64,000 bases of DNA from Sphingobium sp. (GTDB taxonomy: Bacteria; Pseudomonadota; Alphaproteobacteria; Sphingomonadales; Sphingomonadaceae), in assembly GCA_023266575.1 (NCBI GenBank), contig JAHFPV010000009.1, positions 89,506 to 153,505 on the forward strand, in the 5' to 3' direction. The notes below the pieces were generated by a model. It had not been told where the DNA came from. It did no database searches and saw nothing but the letters and a program-made list of their open reading frames with translations. The stretch's first letter is position 1. Each line of letters opens with the position of its first letter. The translations under genes were made by a program, and so were the position numbers. Of this stretch, positions 43,900 through 52,935 are shown piece after piece.

Positions 43900-45552
43900 A
43901 TGGAACAATTGGTCATCAAGGCGGGCGGATGGTTCGCGCTGGCCCTGCTTGCAGCCGCTGCTGCCGTCATGGCGGCGGACACCGGCTTTGCCGTCCATAT
44001 GACGATCGTCGCGGCGACGGGACTGCTGCTTGCGGCGCTCACGCTCAATCGCGCCGATTATGGCGCGATCGTGCGTGGCGCGCTCAAAATGCCCGATCCG
44101 GGGCGCTATGATGACGACATGATCCGCTGGGGCGTGATCGCGACGATATTCTGGGGGCTGGCCGGATTTCTCGCCGGGCTCTACATCGCGCTTCAGCTGG
44201 CCTTTCCGGCGCTGAACCTGGGGATCGAATATACCAGCTTCGGGCGGTTGCGGCCGCTGCATACGTCGGCGGTGATCTTCGCCTTTGGCGGCAATGCGCT
44301 GATCGCGACCAGCTTCTATGTCGTGCAGCGCACCTGCCGCGCACGACTCGCCTTCCCGACGATGGCCCGGTTCGTGTTCTGGGGATACCAGATGTTCATC
44401 GTGCTGGCGGCCACCGGCTATCTGCTGGGGATTACCGAGGGCAAGGAATATGCCGAGCCGGAATGGTATGTCGACCTGTGGCTGACGGTGGTGTGGGTCT
44501 GTTACCTGCTGGTGTTCGGCGGGACGATCCTGAAGCGGTCCGAACCGCATATCTATGTCGCCAACTGGTTTTACCTCGCCTTCATCATCACCGTGGCCAT
44601 GCTGCACATCGTCAACAATCTGTCGATGCCGGTCAGCCTGCTGGGGTCCAAAAGCTATAGCGCCTTTGCGGGGGTGCAGGATGCGCTGACCCAATGGTGG
44701 TATGGCCATAATGCGGTCGGCTTCTTCCTGACCGCCGGCTTCCTGGCGATGATGTATTATTTCGTCCCCAAGCAGGCCGAGCGCCCGGTCTATAGCTATC
44801 GCCTGTCGATCATCCATTTCTGGTCGCTGATCTTCCTCTATATCTGGGCCGGTCCGCACCATCTGCATTACACCGCGCTGCCCGACTGGGCGCAGACGCT
44901 GGGCATGGTGTTTTCGATCATGCTGTGGATGCCCAGCTGGGGCGGGATGATCAACGGCCTGATGACGCTGAACGGCGCATGGGACAAGATCCGCACCGAT
45001 CCGATCATCCGCATGATGGTGATGGCGCTCGCCTTCTACGGCATGTCGACCTTTGAAGGCCCGATGATGTCGATCAAGGCGGTCAACAGCCTGTCCCATT
45101 ATACCGACTGGACGATCGGCCATGTCCATAGCGGGGCTTTGGGCTGGAACGGCATGATCACCTTCGCCTGCCTCTATTATATGACGCCGCGTCTGTGGGG
45201 CCGGGAACGCCTATATTCGCTGCGCATGGTCAACTGGCACTTCTGGTTGGCGACCGTCGGCATCGTTCTTTACGCCGCCGCGATGTGGACGGCGGGCATC
45301 ATGCAGGGGCTGATGTGGCGCGAATATGGCAGCGACGGCTACCTCGTCTACGCCTTCTCCGAAGTCGTGAAGGCCATGTTCCCGATGTACGTCATCCGCG
45401 CGGCGGGCGGCCTGCTCTATCTGGCCGGTGCGATCATCATGGCGGTCAATATCGGCCTGACCATCGCCGGACGCCGGCGGGACGAAAAGCCGATGCGCGA
45501 CGCCGCCTTCGATCCTGCTGCGGATCGTCCCCTCCAGCCGCACGCCGCGTGA
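43900..45552 (+). CDS. ccoN: cbb3-type cytochrome c oxidase subunit I
   Basis: 550 aa from [16 protein letters not shown], preceded by GGGGGA; the longer frame to 43690 runs through the repeat. This is the catalytic haem b/b3-CuB subunit of the high-affinity oxidase. Many transmembrane helices are visible, with ligand-bearing stretches [49 protein letters not shown] and [13 protein letters not shown]. It is first gene of ccoNOQP-ccoGHIS, preceded by an FNR-like box. Confidence 0.96.
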   Translation: MEQLVIKAGGWFALALLAAAAAVMAADTGFAVHMTIVAATGLLLAALTLNRADYGAIVRGALKMPDPGRYDDDMIRWGVIATIFWGLAGFLAGLYIALQLAFPALNLGIEYTSFGRLRPLHTSAVIFAFGGNALIATSFYVVQRTCRARLAFPTMARFVFWGYQMFIVLAATGYLLGITEGKEYAEPEWYVDLWLTVVWVCYLLVFGGTILKRSEPHIYVANWFYLAFIITVAMLHIVNNLSMPVSLLGSKSYSAFAGVQDALTQWWYGHNAVGFFLTAGFLAMMYYFVPKQAERPVYSYRLSIIHFWSLIFLYIWAGPHHLHYTALPDWAQTLGMVFSIMLWMPSWGGMINGLMTLNGAWDKIRTDPIIRMMVMALAFYGMSTFEGPMMSIKAVNSLSHYTDWTIGHVHSGALGWNGMITFACLYYMTPRLWGRERLYSLRMVNWHFWLATVGIVLYAAAMWTAGIMQGLMWREYGSDGYLVYAFSEVVKAMFPMYVIRAAGGLLYLAGAIIMAVNIGLTIAGRRRDEKPMRDAAFDPAADRPLQPHAA

Positions 45553-45565
45553 CGGAGAAACCGAC

Positions 45566-46312
45566 ATGGAAACCAAGACAAAACGCAAATTCTTCGATCA
45601 TGGCCGACTGGAGCGTAACGTCTCTTTGCTGGGCATCGCGTCGCTGATCGTCGTCGCCATTGGCGGCATCGTGGAAATCGCGCCGCTCTTCTGGATCGAC
45701 AGCACGATCGAGAAGGTGGAGGGGATGCGCCCCTACACCCCGCTCGAACTGGCCGGGCGCAACATCTATATTCGCGAAGGCTGCTACAACTGCCATAGCC
45801 AGATGATCCGCCCGTTCCGCGATGAAGTCGAACGCTATGGCCATTACAGCCTGGCCGCCGAAAGCATGTATGATCACCCCTTCCAATGGGGGTCCAAGCG
45901 CACCGGGCCGGACCTGGCCCGTGTGGGCGGGCGCTATTCGGATGAATGGCATGTCCAGCATCTGGTCGATCCCCGCGCGGTCGTGCCGGAATCGATCATG
46001 CCGACCTATCCATTCCTGGCGGAGCGGGAATTGAAGGCAGGCGACATGAGCGGCGACCTGACCGCCCTGTCGCGGGTCGGCGTCCCCTATGACAAGGCCG
46101 CGATCGCTGCCGCCAATGAGGATTTGAAGGCGCAGGCCGATCCCAGCGCGGACAGCACGGCGCTGGTGAAGCGCTATCCCAAGGCGCAGGTCCGCGATTT
46201 TGACGGTGACCCGAACAGGCTGACCGAGATGGATGCGCTGGTCGCCTATCTCCAGATGATCGGCACGCTGGTCGATACCAAGGCCGCCGCCGCGCAGGAG
46301 ACGGTGCGATGA
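45566..46312 (+). CDS. ccoO: cbb3 oxidase subunit II, monohaem cytochrome c
   Basis: 248 aa. One N-terminal membrane anchor (~20-45) is followed by a periplasmic cytochrome domain with the haem c motif CYNCH (73-77), and a Met ligand region ([12 protein letters not shown]). The length is standard. Spacing of 13 bp from ccoN, and the stop overlaps ccoQ by 4 bp. Confidence 0.96.
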   Translation: METKTKRKFFDHGRLERNVSLLGIASLIVVAIGGIVEIAPLFWIDSTIEKVEGMRPYTPLELAGRNIYIREGCYNCHSQMIRPFRDEVERYGHYSLAAESMYDHPFQWGSKRTGPDLARVGGRYSDEWHVQHLVDPRAVVPESIMPTYPFLAERELKAGDMSGDLTALSRVGVPYDKAAIAAANEDLKAQADPSADSTALVKRYPKAQVRDFDGDPNRLTEMDALVAYLQMIGTLVDTKAAAAQETVR

Positions 46313-46482
46313 GCTATGACGCGATGCGCCATTTCGCCGACAGCTGGGGTCTGGTTTTCATGGGCCTCACCTATCTGGTCCTCATCGGCTGGCATTTCCG
46401 GCCCGGCGCGCGCCGCCGCAGCGGCGATGCTGCCACGATGATCTTTACCGACAGCGAAACCAAGGGGGGCGACCATGGCTGA
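46309..46482 (+). CDS. ccoQ: cbb3 oxidase small subunit CcoQ
   Basis: 57 aa ([14 protein letters not shown] at the start, one hydrophobic span [16 protein letters not shown], then a short cytoplasmic tail ending GGDHG). It overlaps ccoO by 4 bp and ccoP by 8 bp. The span, size and position between ccoO and ccoP identify it as CcoQ, which stabilises the oxidase under oxygen. It is below the usual size cut-off of automatic ORF lists. Confidence 0.92.
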   Translation: MSYDAMRHFADSWGLVFMGLTYLVLIGWHFRPGARRRSGDAATMIFTDSETKGGDHG

Positions 46483-47410
46483 CCCGACCAAGAGCAAGAT
46501 CGACGAACCGACCGGCACCCCCACCATGGGGCATGAATGGGACGGGATCGAGGAACTGGATACGCCACTGCCGCGCTGGTGGCTGTGGACATTCTACGCC
46601 TGCATCCTGTTTTCGCTGGGCTATGTCATCGCCTATCCCGCCTGGCCGCTGATCGAGGGCTATACCAAGGGTGCGCTTGGCTGGTCGAGCCGTGGCGATC
46701 TGGCCAAGGAGATGGCGACGCAGGCGGCGAAGGTGGCACCGATCCATCGCGCCATTGCGGCGACCCCGATCGATCAGCTTCCGGCCAGGCCCGCCCTGAT
46801 GCAGGCTGCGGTCGATGGCGGCCGCGCCGCGTTCAAGGTCCATTGCGTGCAGTGCCATGGGTCGGGTGCTGCGGGATCGAAGGGCTATCCCAACCTGAAC
46901 GACGACGACTGGCTGTGGGGCGGCGATCTGGCGACCATCGAAAAGACGATCGTCGATGGCATCCGCAATCCCGATCATGCCGCAACCCGCCTGTCGATCA
47001 TGCCAGCCTTTGGCCGCGACCAGCTGTTGCAGGCTGCGCAGGTCGATGATGTGGTTGCTCATGTCCGCACGATCAGCGGCCAGCAAAGGGGTGACGCGGC
47101 CTCCCAGCGCGGCGCGCAGCTTTTTGCGGACAATTGCGCGGTCTGCCATGGCCCGGCGGGCAAGGGCAATCGCCAGTTGGGTGCGCCCAACCTGACCGAC
47201 GGCATCTGGCTCTATGGTGGCGATGGGGACTCCCTTCACCAGACCGTCTGGAACAGCCGTCAGGGCGTGATGCCACGCTGGGGCGACAGGCTTGACGCAG
47301 CGACGGTGCGGATGCTCGCGGCCTATGTTCACAGTCTGGGCGGGGGTGAGGCTGCGCCGGTGATGGCGGTGGACAATGTTGCGGGCGAGGCGAGCGATGC
47401 GCGTCCTTAA
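46475..47410 (+). CDS. ccoP: cbb3 oxidase subunit III, dihaem cytochrome c
   Basis: 311 aa. N-terminal Trp-rich segment, a membrane anchor (~37-58) and two cytochrome c domains with haem motifs CVQCH (124-128) and CAVCH (221-225). It delivers electrons to CcoO and CcoN. The first domain also has WLWGGDLATIEKTI and the second WLYGGDGDSLHQTV, the matched signature of CcoP. Confidence 0.96.
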   Translation: MADPTKSKIDEPTGTPTMGHEWDGIEELDTPLPRWWLWTFYACILFSLGYVIAYPAWPLIEGYTKGALGWSSRGDLAKEMATQAAKVAPIHRAIAATPIDQLPARPALMQAAVDGGRAAFKVHCVQCHGSGAAGSKGYPNLNDDDWLWGGDLATIEKTIVDGIRNPDHAATRLSIMPAFGRDQLLQAAQVDDVVAHVRTISGQQRGDAASQRGAQLFADNCAVCHGPAGKGNRQLGAPNLTDGIWLYGGDGDSLHQTVWNSRQGVMPRWGDRLDAATVRMLAAYVHSLGGGEAAPVMAVDNVAGEASDARP

Positions 47411-47452
47411 CCCCTCTCCGTTTTGGGATGGCGGGCGTCAGGCTGACCTCCC

Positions 47453-48883
47453 ATGACCACCGCCTCCCTGTCCCTCTACGAAAAGCGCAAGGGCGTTTAT
47501 CCCAAGGCGGTCGATGGTTTCTACCGTCGCCTGAAATGGGCGGTGATGGCGGTCACGCTCGCCATCTACTGGATCACCCCCTGGCTACGCTGGGATCGCG
47601 GTCCCTATGCGCCCGATCAGGCTGTGCTGATCGATCTCGCCCATCGTCGCTTCTATATGTTCGCGATCGAGATATGGCCGCATGAATTTTACTATGTCGC
47701 GGGGCTGCTGGTCATGGCCGGGGTCGGCCTGTTCCTGGTGACCTCCGCGGTCGGGCGGGCCTGGTGCGGTTATGCCTGTCCACAGACGGTGTGGACGGAC
47801 CTGTACCAGCATGTCGAACGGTGGATGGATGGCGACCGCAATGCGCAGATCCGGCTCGACAGGGCGCCCTGGACTGCGGGCAAGATCGCCCGGCGGGTCG
47901 CCAAATGGAGCGTCTGGTTGGTCATCGCCTTTGGCACTGGCGGCGCGTGGATATTCTATTTCGCCGATGCGCCGACGCTCCAGCATCAGTTCTGGACCGG
48001 GACCGCGGCGAGTGTCGCCTATGCCACCGTCGCCGTCCTGACTGCGACGACCTTCATCCTGGGCGGGTTCATGCGCGAACAGGTGTGCATCTATATGTGC
48101 CCCTGGCCGCGCATCCAGACCGCTATGCTCGATGAAAAATCGCTGGTCGTCACCTACAAGCATTGGCGCGGCGAACGGCGCGGCAGCCTCAAGAAAGCGC
48201 AGGCGCAACCCGACGCCTTTGGCGATTGCATCGATTGTGACCAGTGCGTCGCGGTCTGTCCCACCGGCATCGACATTCGGCAAGGGCCGCAGATCGGCTG
48301 CATCACCTGCGCGCTCTGCATCGACGCCTGCGACAAGGTGATGGGACAGGTCGGGCGGCCACGCGGCCTGATCGACTATTGTACCGAGGATGACGCCAAT
48401 GCGGAAAAGGCGGGCCGCGCGCCACGCCCCGTCCTTCGGTCGCTGCTCCACGTTCGCACGCTCGTCTATCTGACGCTGTGGAGCGCGGTCGGCGCGGCGA
48501 TGCTGTTTGCGCTCGGCACCCGCACGCGCATGGACATCAGCGCGCAGCAGGATCGCAACCCTGTCGCCATGCGCCTGTCCGACGGCACGATCCGCAATGC
48601 CTTCACGGTCAAGCTGCGCAACATGGAATCGCGACCCCGGCCGATGCGGGTCACGGTGGAGGGGCTGGCCGGGGTCAGCCTCTGGACCGACCGTGATGGC
48701 CGGGCCGATGCGCGGGCGGCAATCGACACGGTCGTCCCGCCCGACAGCGTGGCGAAACTGCGCCTCTTCCTCGCCGCGCCAGCCCATGGCCCGCTGCGTC
48801 AGGACTTTGCTTTCACTGTCCGCGCCACCGATCGCGAAGGTGGCGCTGACCGTGAACCCGCCCATTTTGAAAGGCTGCAATAA
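47453..48883 (+). CDS. ccoG: cbb3 oxidase accessory protein CcoG (FixG-type ferredoxin)
   Basis: 476 aa. Several N-terminal transmembrane spans and a cytoplasmic bacterioferredoxin-type domain with two [4Fe-4S] sets, CIDCDQCVAVCP and CITCALCIDACDK (near residues 258 and 283). A C-terminal Ig-like FixG domain begins around LRNMESRPRPMRVTVEG. CcoG has been implicated in Cu(II) reduction for cbb3 assembly. It starts 42 bp after ccoP and its stop overlaps the ccoH start. Confidence 0.94.
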   Translation: MTTASLSLYEKRKGVYPKAVDGFYRRLKWAVMAVTLAIYWITPWLRWDRGPYAPDQAVLIDLAHRRFYMFAIEIWPHEFYYVAGLLVMAGVGLFLVTSAVGRAWCGYACPQTVWTDLYQHVERWMDGDRNAQIRLDRAPWTAGKIARRVAKWSVWLVIAFGTGGAWIFYFADAPTLQHQFWTGTAASVAYATVAVLTATTFILGGFMREQVCIYMCPWPRIQTAMLDEKSLVVTYKHWRGERRGSLKKAQAQPDAFGDCIDCDQCVAVCPTGIDIRQGPQIGCITCALCIDACDKVMGQVGRPRGLIDYCTEDDANAEKAGRAPRPVLRSLLHVRTLVYLTLWSAVGAAMLFALGTRTRMDISAQQDRNPVAMRLSDGTIRNAFTVKLRNMESRPRPMRVTVEGLAGVSLWTDRDGRADARAAIDTVVPPDSVAKLRLFLAAPAHGPLRQDFAFTVRATDREGGADREPAHFERLQ

Positions 48884-49335
48884 TGACCGGTTTTCGCCTC
48901 AACGGTCGTCATGTCGCGGGGATTTTCGTCGGCTTCTTTGCCGTGGTCATTGCGGTGAATGTCCTGATGGCCAGCTACGCCATCGGGGGCTTTGGCGGGA
49001 CGGTGGTCGACAATAGCTATGTCGCGAGCCAGCGTTTCAATGAATGGCTCGCCATGGCGCGGCGGCAGGATGCGCGTGGCTGGCGGCAGCAAACGCGGCT
49101 GGATGCCGGACGCCATTTGGTCCTGACTTTGGAAGGGCCAAGCGCAACCCCGACGTCGGTTGCCGCGACGGCCGAGCATCCGCTGGGGCGCGCTGCCGAC
49201 ATCCCCTTGCGCTTTGAGGTGCAGGCGGACGGCCAGTGGCGCGCGGCAACCCCGTTGCCCGCCGGGCGATGGATCATCCATTGGACCGTCCAGGCCGACG
49301 GCCATGCCATGCGCTTTGTGGAAAGGAACGGATGA
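48883..49335 (+). CDS. ccoH: cbb3 oxidase assembly protein CcoH (FixH)
   Basis: 150 aa. One N-terminal membrane span (HVAGIFVGFFAVVIAVNVLM) followed by a periplasmic domain with WLAMARRQDARGW and the family's C-terminal beta-rich part (WIIHWTVQADG). It stabilises and associates with the cbb3 complex. It overlaps ccoG by 1 bp and ccoI by 4 bp. Confidence 0.92.
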   Translation: MTGFRLNGRHVAGIFVGFFAVVIAVNVLMASYAIGGFGGTVVDNSYVASQRFNEWLAMARRQDARGWRQQTRLDAGRHLVLTLEGPSATPTSVAATAEHPLGRAADIPLRFEVQADGQWRAATPLPAGRWIIHWTVQADGHAMRFVERNG

Positions 49336-51470
49336 TGCAGAGCGAGCCTGTCACCCTGTCGCCCGATCCGGTCGTGCTGGAGACGGCCCATAGCATATTC
49401 GCGGTGCCGGACATGCATTGCGCCGGTTGCATCGCCAAGGTCGAGCGCGGGCTGGCCATGCTGCCGGGCATCCACGCCGCGCGCGTCAACTATTCGGCCC
49501 GGCGCGTCTCCATCACCCATGATCCGGCGCTGACCGTGCCGGATTTGCGCGCAGCCATAGCGGGCATCGGCTTTGCCGCCGAACCCCTGGCCGATCCGAC
49601 GATCGAGGTAGAGAGCGCGCAGGACAAGCGACTGTTGCGCGCGCTGGCCGTCGCGGGCTTTGCGTCGATGAACATCATGCTACTGTCGGTATCGATCTGG
49701 TCCGGGGCGATGGGCGCGACCCGTGAGCTGTTCCACTGGTTGTCCGCCCTGATCGCGCTGCCGACCGTCGCCTATGCCGGGCAGCCCTTCTTCCGTTCCG
49801 CCTTCGCCGCGCTGCGTGCCGGGCGGACCAATATGGACGTGCCGATCAGCATCGGGGTGCTGCTGGCAACGGGCATGAGCCTGTATGAGACGATCACCGG
49901 CGGCGCCCATGCCTGGTTCGACGGCGCGGTGATGCTGCTGACCTTCCTGTTGGCCGGGCGATGCCTGGACGCCATGATGCGGGGCCGGGCGCGCGACGGC
50001 GTTGCCGCGCTGCTGCGCCAGACCGCGCCGGGCGCTTATGTGATCGAAGCGGGCCAGCGTCGCTGGGTCGCCGCGCGGGCGCTGGTGCCGGGCATGATGA
50101 TGCAGGTGGCTGCGGGCGAACGCTTTGCCGCCGATGGCGAAATTCGCGAAGGCAAAAGCAGCGTCGATCTTGCCTTCCTGACTGGCGAGAGCCAGCCGAT
50201 GGCCGTCGGGGTCGGTGACGGCGTTCATGCGGGTGCGCTCAATATGGACGGGCCGCTCAGCGTCGTCGTGCGCGCGGCGGGTGCGGATACGCTGATCGCC
50301 GATATAGCGCGGATGATGGACGCCGCCGGGCAGGGCAAGTCCCGCTATGTCCGCATTGCCGACCGGGCGGCGCGGCTATATGCGCCTGCCGTGCATCTGC
50401 TGGCCGCCCTGTCGTTCGCGGGGTGGATGATCGCGGGCGCTGGCCTGCATCAGGCGCTGCTGATCGCCACCGCCGTGCTGCTCATCACCTGTCCCTGCGC
50501 CCTTGGCCTCGCCGTGCCTGCCGCGCAGGTGGTGGCGTGCGGCGCGCTGATGCGGCGCGGCATATTGGTCAAGGACGGCTCCGCGCTGGAGCGGCTGGCA
50601 GAGGCCGACCGCGCGATTTTCGACAAGACCGGCACGTTGACGCTTGGTCGGCCAATGCCGGTGAACCTGGATGTGCTGCCGTCCGATGCCCGGCCCGTCG
50701 TGCTGGCGCTGGCCCGCGCCAGCCGCCATCCGCTGAGCGTCGCATTGGCCGAGGCGCTGCAACGGCAGGGCGTCGTTGCGGCCACGCTGTCCGACCTGCG
50801 AGAGGAAGCCGGTGTTGGCGTAACCGGGCGGTGGCAGGGGAGGGCCGTCTCGCTTGCCCGACCGGAACAGGCGGGCAACTGGACCAGCCTGTCCACGGAA
50901 TATCGGGACGGTGAGCGCCATAGTCTCCTGACCTTTGCCGACATGCTGCGTCCCGATGCCGCTGCCACGGCTGCGGAGCTGCGCGCTCTTGGCCTTGATC
51001 CGATCATTGCAAGCGGCGACCGGCCCCAGGCACTGCACGATGTCGCCGCCGCGACGGGCATGTTGGCGACCGGCCATATGAGCCCGCAGGCCAAGCTGGC
51101 GATGATCGAGCGGCTCAAGGCGCAGGGGCATCGCGTGCTGATGGTGGGGGATGGTCTGAATGATGGTCCGGCGCTCGCGGCGGGGCATGTCAGCCTGGCG
51201 CCATCTTCCGCCAGTGACGTCAGTCAATTGGCCGCCGATGTCGTGTTTCTGGGCGACAGCCTGGCCTCCGTCGCGGTTGCCGTACGTGCGTCCCGGCGGA
51301 CGCTGGCGGTCGTGCGTCAGAATTTCCTGCTGGCCGTGGGCTATAATATATTGGCGGTGCCGCTGGCGATTGCCGGGCTGGTCACGCCGCTGGTCGCTGC
51401 TCTGGCCATGTCCAGTTCGTCGTTGATCGTCATTGCCAATGCCCTGCGGTTGCGGCGGGCTGCGCGATGA
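49332..51470 (+). CDS. ccoI: Copper P1B-type ATPase CcoI (FixI)
   Basis: 712 aa from MMQSEPVTLSPDPVV (ATG 49332, overlapping the ccoH stop; a longer frame from 49236 is a shadow). An N-terminal HMA domain with MHCAGC (Cys30, Cys33), eight predicted membrane spans, the metal-selective CPC motif (LLITCPCALGLAV), the phosphorylation site DKTGTLT, SRHPL, and the hinge MVGDGLNDGPALAAG. It exports copper to the periplasm for insertion into cbb3 oxidase. Confidence 0.95.
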   Translation: MMQSEPVTLSPDPVVLETAHSIFAVPDMHCAGCIAKVERGLAMLPGIHAARVNYSARRVSITHDPALTVPDLRAAIAGIGFAAEPLADPTIEVESAQDKRLLRALAVAGFASMNIMLLSVSIWSGAMGATRELFHWLSALIALPTVAYAGQPFFRSAFAALRAGRTNMDVPISIGVLLATGMSLYETITGGAHAWFDGAVMLLTFLLAGRCLDAMMRGRARDGVAALLRQTAPGAYVIEAGQRRWVAARALVPGMMMQVAAGERFAADGEIREGKSSVDLAFLTGESQPMAVGVGDGVHAGALNMDGPLSVVVRAAGADTLIADIARMMDAAGQGKSRYVRIADRAARLYAPAVHLLAALSFAGWMIAGAGLHQALLIATAVLLITCPCALGLAVPAAQVVACGALMRRGILVKDGSALERLAEADRAIFDKTGTLTLGRPMPVNLDVLPSDARPVVLALARASRHPLSVALAEALQRQGVVAATLSDLREEAGVGVTGRWQGRAVSLARPEQAGNWTSLSTEYRDGERHSLLTFADMLRPDAAATAAELRALGLDPIIASGDRPQALHDVAAATGMLATGHMSPQAKLAMIERLKAQGHRVLMVGDGLNDGPALAAGHVSLAPSSASDVSQLAADVVFLGDSLASVAVAVRASRRTLAVVRQNFLLAVGYNILAVPLAIAGLVTPLVAALAMSSSSLIVIANALRLRRAAR

Positions 51471-51607
51471 TCGGCCTTGCCCTCCTCATTCCCATTGCGC
51501 TGCTGCTGGGACTTGTCGGCCTTGGTGCCTTCTTCTGGGCATTGACCGCCGGGCAATTTGACGATCCCGACGGGTCTGCCCTGCGCATATTGAATGATGA
51601 TGACTGA
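51467..51607 (+). CDS. ccoS: cbb3 oxidase maturation protein CcoS
   Basis: 46 aa (starts MIGLALLIPIALLLGLVGL, then AFFWALTAGQFDDPDG). One N-terminal span followed by the conserved W-A-x-x-x-G-Q-F-D-D-P/L-x-G motif of CcoS, needed for haem b and CuB insertion into CcoN. It overlaps ccoI by 4 bp and closes the ccoGHIS set. Too short for most ORF callers. Confidence 0.93.
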   Translation: MIGLALLIPIALLLGLVGLGAFFWALTAGQFDDPDGSALRILNDDD

Positions 51608-51613
51608 TCCGCT

Positions 51614-51652
51614 GCGCTGAACCCTGTCTCATTGAGCGATCAGGTTCAGCGC
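51614..51652. terminator. Inverted repeat between convergent ccoS and hydrolase genes
   Basis: A perfect 10-bp stem (GCGCTGAACC with GGTTCAGCGC) around a 19-nt loop, located between the ccoS stop and within the last codons of the opposing gene. No U-tract, so termination is only suggested by position. Confidence 0.4.
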
Positions 51653-52903
51653 GCGGGTCAGCAGCGTCACGAAGCGGGCTTCATCGACGCGGGCGGCGCT
51701 GTCGTTCCAGCTGGCCGCGATCGCGAACCAGCGGCCATCGCGCCCCTGCGCCAGAAAATTCATGGCGATCACGCCCGGCTCCGATCCGCCCTTATAGCCC
51801 AGATAGCGCCAGCGTTTCGCGTCGGCAGGCGCGATGCCGGGATTGACCGCCAGGATCGGCAGCGCATCGCCGCCGTTTCGCCGCAGCCAGTCGAGCAAAT
51901 GGACCATATCGCGCGGCGTGGCGAACCATTCGATGCTGTCGATCGCGGTCGGCACTTCCGCAACCGTGCCGATATCCACCGCACCTGCCGTCAGCCGTTT
52001 GGCATCGGCTGCGATCAATGCGCGGCGCGCATCCGGCGTCGCGGCGACATAGCGGCGCGCAAGGTCGGCATTGGCGGGCATTTTGAGCGCGAACGCCTCC
52101 GCCGTGGTCAGCAGCGGCAGTGTCGCGTCCGGGCGGGCATGGCCGCTCGTCCCGACCATCGCGTCGACCCGCGCCCGCCCCAGCGCCAGCAACAGCGTGT
52201 CAGCCGCGCTATTGTCGCTCTCCGCGATCATCGCCAGCGCCAGACTGTGCAGTGTCATCGGCGCACCATCCGGGCTTGTCAGCAGCCGTCCCGAAAAGCT
52301 CTTGTGCGATAGCGGGATCACATCGCTCCAGCGCCGCTCTCCGGCCGCCACGGCGCGGGCGAGTTCCGCCACGATATAGAGTTTGAACGATGACCCGGTG
52401 GCCATCAGCGCATCGGCCCGATGGCCATGTAGCCAGACCGGCCCTGCCTCGTCCAGCCGGGCTATGGAAAGGGCTGCCTGACCGGGTAGGACCGCGATGT
52501 CGGCCAATACCCGGTCCATGCTGTCATCGTTTTGCTTTATGCCCACCAGTTGCAGGCCGATGACGCGGTGGGGCGCTTGCGGCGCTACGACGAGGGTGAA
52601 GCCGATCGTTGCCCGCTCATAGCGGATTTCCACCACGCCCGTGGTCGGGCTTTCCACCTGCACCGCTCCGCGCGCCAACGGCTTGCCATGCTGCTTGCGC
52701 AGATCGGCCGCCAGCGCGCGCCACTGCGCGACCGGCACGGCGTCCAGGAACAGGGTGGAGAAATAGGCGTCCTCGCCAACAGGGGCGCTGAGCATGTCGA
52801 GCAGTTGCGATGCCCGTTGCTGATAGGCGACAGTGGGTTGGGCAAGGCTGCCGGTCGGCAGGAAAATCACAAACAGGGTGATGAGGATCGACCAGAGCCG
52901 CAC
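51629..52903 (-). CDS. Class A beta-lactamase-like serine hydrolase
   Basis: 424 aa from GTG 52903, with a Sec signal peptide (MRLWSILITLFVIFLPTGSLA). Residues ~25-125 are an NTF2-like/uncharacterised N-terminal domain (VVEIRYERATIGFTLVVA). The transpeptidase-like fold has Ser171-x-x-Lys174 in MATGSSFKLY, SDN (229-231) in IAESDNSAAD, and Lys-Gly-Gly (371-373) in place of the usual KTG. It is therefore a beta-lactamase/esterase relative of unknown substrate; resistance cannot be inferred. It follows parE on the same strand with a 32-bp gap. Confidence 0.85.
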   Translation of the reverse strand: MRLWSILITLFVIFLPTGSLAQPTVAYQQRASQLLDMLSAPVGEDAYFSTLFLDAVPVAQWRALAADLRKQHGKPLARGAVQVESPTTGVVEIRYERATIGFTLVVAPQAPHRVIGLQLVGIKQNDDSMDRVLADIAVLPGQAALSIARLDEAGPVWLHGHRADALMATGSSFKLYIVAELARAVAAGERRWSDVIPLSHKSFSGRLLTSPDGAPMTLHSLALAMIAESDNSAADTLLLALGRARVDAMVGTSGHARPDATLPLLTTAEAFALKMPANADLARRYVAATPDARRALIAADAKRLTAGAVDIGTVAEVPTAIDSIEWFATPRDMVHLLDWLRRNGGDALPILAVNPGIAPADAKRWRYLGYKGGSEPGVIAMNFLAQGRDGRWFAIAASWNDSAARVDEARFVTLLTRALNLIAQ

Positions 52904-52935
52904 ACGCTATATCCGTATCGGGGTTAAACGGCCCC

